This document shows, piece after piece, positions 61,085-64,000 of a stretch of DNA of 64,000 nucleotides. Under the pieces are notes generated by a model, which did not search any database, was not told the DNA's origin, and saw only the letters and a program-made list of their open reading frames with translations. The position numbers were made by a program, and so were the translations under genes. Source of the DNA: Fibrobacter sp. UWT2 (lineage in GTDB: Bacteria > Fibrobacterota > Fibrobacteria > Fibrobacterales > Fibrobacteraceae); the NCBI RefSeq assembly GCF_900142545.1, contig NZ_FRBF01000005.1:185761-249760 (forward strand), written 5' to 3'. Each line of letters begins with the position of its first letter. Position 1 is the first letter of the stretch.

Positions 61085-61274
61085 TGTGCGAGGTGAGCCC
61101 AGCATGGGCAAACTTGTTTGCCCATATTGCCGAACCGAAGCCACGGACGCCATAGGCGTCAAAAGGCGAGAGCCGCGACAAAAACATTATGTTTTTGGCA
61201 TGGCCGAGCCATACTATATGCACTCCGAAGGAGTGCCATATAGCAAAAATGACAATTTCAAGCCCAAATATTTA
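61085..61274. repeat. Array of mini-hairpins (non-coding)
   Basis: 190 bp holding at least five perfect inverted repeats: GCCC-AGCAT-GGGC (61097-61109), TGGGCAAAC-TT-GTTTGCCCA (61105-61124), GACGCC-ATA-GGCGTC (61146-61160), ATGGC-CGA-GCCAT (61200-61212) and GCACTCC-GAA-GGAGTGC (61220-61236) with outer CTATAT/ATATAG. An open frame of 67 codons crosses it but is made of these repeats and has no ribosome site, so I do not call a gene. Confidence 0.75.
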
Positions 61275-61277
61275 AAA

Positions 61278-61310
61278 GGCGCTCTCTAAAAAGGAGCGCG
61301 TTTCTTTTTG
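61278..61310 (+). terminator. Terminator at end of the hairpin array
   Basis: GCGCTC (61279-61284) / GAGCGC (61294-61299) and a GTTTCTTTTT tail, plus strand. It implies a short plus-strand transcript ending here, since no plus-strand gene lies just upstream. Confidence 0.65.
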
Positions 61311-61364
61311 TTCTTCATAAATTCTATTTTTCAAAAAACTTATTGCGGTAAACAAGGAGGAGCC

Positions 61365-63824
61365 GTGAATTTATTTTCTAGAATCAGCACTTTTTTGTGC
61401 GCACTTTGTGTTTTTTGTACAGCAGCAGAACAGAGACGCGCCGAAATTTACATTGACGAAGATCTTTACAAAGATGCAGACATACTTGCAGCAGCGCAGA
61501 AATACGCCGGCGCCGTCGAAAAGGAATTCAACTTCAAGATAGATATCAAGTCGTTCCCGGCCGCATTAGTCCTTGACTCTACAACTCTCAGTACAAGCCC
61601 CAAATTTAAACAGAAAAGCACCGCTGCCGAACTGAAGGCCGCCATCAAGGAATCCTGGGAAGACAAATCCAAAGCTCCATTAGCGGGAGTCATCCTTATA
61701 GGCAATCTGCCTTTTGCACGAATGGAATACTTTGCCAGAGAATCCGACGGCAGGGCGGCATTCCCCGGCGATGGAAAAATCACCGGCTACCAGGTCTGGG
61801 CGGTTGACTTCTACTATATGGACATGGACGGCAAGTGGACAGACGAACTCGTCGGAACCGGCTGCGTATCCGACGGAGCATGCAGCGGCGAAGTGGAATA
61901 CGGCGAAAACGGGATTTTCGATTCACACCACAACCATTTTAACGGGGAACTTGCCGGCGAAGATTTCGAAATTTGGGTATCACGCGTAAACGCTTACGGC
62001 GAAGCCCGCGACTTGTACAATAACAAATGGATTGAACAACTCCGCAATTACAACGAATACCTCGCCACGGTCAAGGAACTCACCGTACGCTGGCTCAACA
62101 AGGCCTACGACATGCACGTAAGCTCAACCCCACGTTCGGACAAAGCTCTGTTTACCTATTCCGACCCATCCCCTATTTACAGGGCAGACTACGCCGTCGT
62201 AAGCCATATCAACGACCTCTCGAAAATGTATAACGAAGTCGATGTCGTCCATGCGATGGACAGAGAAAAATCGCTCCTGTATATGGTAAAGGATTACGAT
62301 TGGCTGACCCATCTGGGCCATGGCAACGAAAAGTCCTTTGCCGATGGCGTTTCGGTAAACGACTTTGAGCCCTCCATCGAAAGTGTCCCCTACCTGCTTG
62401 ACTTGTTCTCTTGCAACATCGGTCGCTACTCCACACCCGAAGGCCTCTCCTACGACCGCACGGTAGGCATGGCATTCTTGTTTAGGTCCCTGAAAGGCGG
62501 TGTTTCGATGATTGCCTCAACAAAGATGGGCGGCGGATACCAAGCGGTCGATACACTCGACAAGCATATGAGAACAAATTTCCTTGGCGATGCATACGTC
62601 AAGTGGGCCAACTACAGATCTTTGGTATTCGAAAGTTACAAGAATGCAAAGGACATTTACACCTGGTACTACGGGACCACGCTTTTCGGCGACCCGTTTG
62701 CAACAATTAAAACCAATAGAGACAACGTAAAACAAGACAGCATGCCCAACAACATCGCGCTGCACGCATTGCACGATTTCAACATCAGCGGCATATGCAT
62801 CGACGAAGCGCAGGGTGCCGATGGATTCTGCAACGTCATCTGCGGTTCCACAGAAGCGAACTATTGCGCAGGCATCCATGGCTCCGCCCGAATCGGTTCC
62901 GTCTACGCCAAAGGCGGCCTTGTTCTGAATGCCGAAATTAAAGCCCAAAAAGCACTCATCTACCGCGATTACGAAGATGCAGAACTTTTCATCAGTGCAG
63001 AAGCGGATTACAATTACGTCGCCTACGTCAATCCCAAGCGCTGGAACAAAACATTCGACGCATTCGACACCCTGCAGACTTTCCCGGAAAACAAATGCAT
63101 CGAGAACGTGACCGTCGATAAGGAATTCACTCTCGTCGACGGGAAATGCATCAACAAGCTCACCGTTCGCTCCACCGGAACGCTCGTCATTCCAGAAGGC
63201 GATTTCTACGCGTATTCCGTGACCATGGAACCGGGTTCCAAGTACAAGTTCGAAAAACCGGGATACACTTCCCTGCTGCACGTAAGGAAAGGTTTTGCAT
63301 GGAACGCCTCCCCGGCTAAAGACTCCACCGACTACGAGAAAGCGGCAAGCGGATTCAAGTTAATTGTCTATGACAACGCAAACCCCGTTGATATCGACAG
63401 TCTGTTCTACGGATCTGTCAATGCGCCCAAAACCATGCTAAACGTCTATGGCAAGGCATACGGATCGTTCACCGGATACGGCTTGGCCGTTCACGAAAAC
63501 GCCGTCGTCTATTACATACCGTTCGCTCCGCTATCTTCGCCCGAACACACGACGTTTGCAAGCCCAATAACAACTGTAGCACATGCAACAAAGGTTGTCG
63601 TGTTCAACCGCAACACAATCTCGTTCGAAGCATCAAAGGCAGGACTGTACGAGATTGATGTCATGGACGTTCTCGGACAAACCGTCGCATCGTTCTGCGT
63701 AAACGCAAACGCCGGCTACAATTCCGTCAGCCATGATTTCACGAAACTCAAAAGCAACCGCTATATCGTGAGCCTCAAACGCGGAAAAACCGTCGAAAGC
63801 GCCAAGATGGTGAGACTGCGGTAG
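61365..63824 (+). CDS. Secreted gingipain-like (C25, clan CD) cysteine protease with sorting-type tail
   Basis: 819 residues. Signal peptide (FLCALCVFCTAA), a protease domain with LAGVILIGNLPFARM, WAVDFYYMDMDG, then the His-Gly dyad part HLGHGN (H319) and LFSCNIG (C350). The 31-residue spacing and GGVSMIAST after it fit C25/gingipain-like enzymes. A beta-rich region follows (about 460-740, with CSSTEANYC-like cysteines). The last 75 residues (SFEASKAGLYEIDVMDVLGQTV...IVSLKRG...MVRLR) look like a type IX secretion C-terminal sorting domain. Start is GTG with AGGAGG four bases before it; an in-frame ATG 57 bases upstream would delay the signal peptide. Proteins of this type act on the cell surface or outside. 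Confidence 0.78.
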   Translation: MNLFSRISTFLCALCVFCTAAEQRRAEIYIDEDLYKDADILAAAQKYAGAVEKEFNFKIDIKSFPAALVLDSTTLSTSPKFKQKSTAAELKAAIKESWEDKSKAPLAGVILIGNLPFARMEYFARESDGRAAFPGDGKITGYQVWAVDFYYMDMDGKWTDELVGTGCVSDGACSGEVEYGENGIFDSHHNHFNGELAGEDFEIWVSRVNAYGEARDLYNNKWIEQLRNYNEYLATVKELTVRWLNKAYDMHVSSTPRSDKALFTYSDPSPIYRADYAVVSHINDLSKMYNEVDVVHAMDREKSLLYMVKDYDWLTHLGHGNEKSFADGVSVNDFEPSIESVPYLLDLFSCNIGRYSTPEGLSYDRTVGMAFLFRSLKGGVSMIASTKMGGGYQAVDTLDKHMRTNFLGDAYVKWANYRSLVFESYKNAKDIYTWYYGTTLFGDPFATIKTNRDNVKQDSMPNNIALHALHDFNISGICIDEAQGADGFCNVICGSTEANYCAGIHGSARIGSVYAKGGLVLNAEIKAQKALIYRDYEDAELFISAEADYNYVAYVNPKRWNKTFDAFDTLQTFPENKCIENVTVDKEFTLVDGKCINKLTVRSTGTLVIPEGDFYAYSVTMEPGSKYKFEKPGYTSLLHVRKGFAWNASPAKDSTDYEKAASGFKLIVYDNANPVDIDSLFYGSVNAPKTMLNVYGKAYGSFTGYGLAVHENAVVYYIPFAPLSSPEHTTFASPITTVAHATKVVVFNRNTISFEASKAGLYEIDVMDVLGQTVASFCVNANAGYNSVSHDFTKLKSNRYIVSLKRGKTVESAKMVRLR

Positions 63825-63890
63825 TTTGCAGGCTCTGTCAAGCCTATGGATTGCGCCAAATGCAAACGTAAACTGACTAGCATTGGAAAA

Positions 63891-63970
63891 AGTGACCCGC
63901 CGGCGAAGCCGGCGGTTCTTCATATACGGGCGTAGCCCTACAATACTAGCGGCGTGCAAGGGCACGCACA
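63891..63970. repeat. Mini-hairpin array at the window end
   Basis: CCGCCGGC-GAA-GCCGGCGG (63897-63915, perfect 8-bp stem), GGGC-GTA-GCCC (63928-63938) and GCGTGC-AAGG-GCACGC (63952-63967). Same build as at 61085-61274. No gene is supported from 63825 to the window end. Confidence 0.75.
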
Positions 63971-64000
63971 TCAATCTGCCACCTGCAAGGGTCCTTACTA

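Noticed and set aside
61086..61289. A 67-codon open frame with two CxxC-like residues (CPYC).
   Set aside because: It consists almost wholly of perfect palindromes, has no ribosome site, and its apparent motif is one arm of a hairpin.
1..64000. CRISPR arrays, insertion sequences, prophage and rRNA genes.
   Set aside because: No spaced identical repeats of CRISPR size, no transposase or integrase frames, no phage genes and no rRNA sequence were seen; the direct repeats present are heptads or the single 16-bp pair at 49472.

Overview
This window most likely comes from Fibrobacter (phylum Fibrobacterota) or a very close relative. Two lipoproteins, at 23165-24439 and 54940-56550, are built from the duplicated Fib_succ_major (FISUMP) domain that is characteristic of F. 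succinogenes. Supporting signs are LL-diaminopimelate aminotransferase (dapL), a long PPi-type phosphofructokinase, many small lipoproteins, a CotH-family lipoprotein and a large secreted clan-CD protease. No prophage, insertion sequence, CRISPR array or rRNA operon is visible. Most of the window is ordinary chromosomal core, with a few AT-rich accessory genes (13721-14236, 31880-32951, 43252-43473).

Layout. 1-3289 (minus): Trm112-like protein, an acidic TPR protein and the 5' part of pilT. 3372-12637 (minus): a long co-directional run ribE-ribBA-ribH-nusB, then a DUF2723 GT-C membrane protein, two polyprenyl-phosphate GT2 enzymes and a GT2 fusion protein. 12710-16901 (minus): DUF2279 protein, lipoprotein, fabF, NTP_transf_5 protein. 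17002-19786 (plus): orn, a penicillin-binding transpeptidase, lgt. 19830-22967 (minus): pmbA, an orphan HigA-like protein, an AlgJ/AlgX-like protein. 23050: tRNA-Arg(CCU). 23165-32951: FISUMP lipoprotein, metG, M15-like protein, small lipoprotein, PDZ-thioredoxin, pyrD, M20 peptidase, cobB and two AT-rich orphans. 33007-37703 (minus): half of a peptide ABC importer and a hybrid histidine kinase. 37761-43473 (plus): hflX, a porin-like protein, parC, a small ORF. 43457-49181 (minus): nadE, a NifA-like activator, dapL, dapF. 49555-58779: aspS, aqpZ, CotH lipoprotein, second FISUMP protein (minus), PPi-PFK, a 56-aa Cys protein. 58924-63824: prfB (with programmed frameshift) and a SurA-like protein (minus), then a gingipain-like C25 protease (plus).

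The genes group into riboflavin synthesis, envelope glycosylation through polyprenyl-phosphate sugars, lipoprotein and peptidoglycan maturation (lgt, PBP, dapL/dapF, M15-like), translation (metG, aspS, prfB, hflX, tRNA-Arg) and surface or secreted proteins.

Three features of the DNA stand out beyond the genes. (1) Many first genes of transcription units have no Shine-Dalgarno sequence but carry a TAnnTT -10 hexamer ending 6-10 nt before the start codon, sometimes with a -35 exactly 17 bp upstream. This predicts widespread leaderless mRNA. (2) A degenerate heptanucleotide repeat (AGTAGRM) occurs at four gene borders, once supplying the lgt stop codon. (3) Several intergenic regions consist of strings of perfect mini-hairpins with three-base loops (GAA, TAA, GTA, CGA, ATA).
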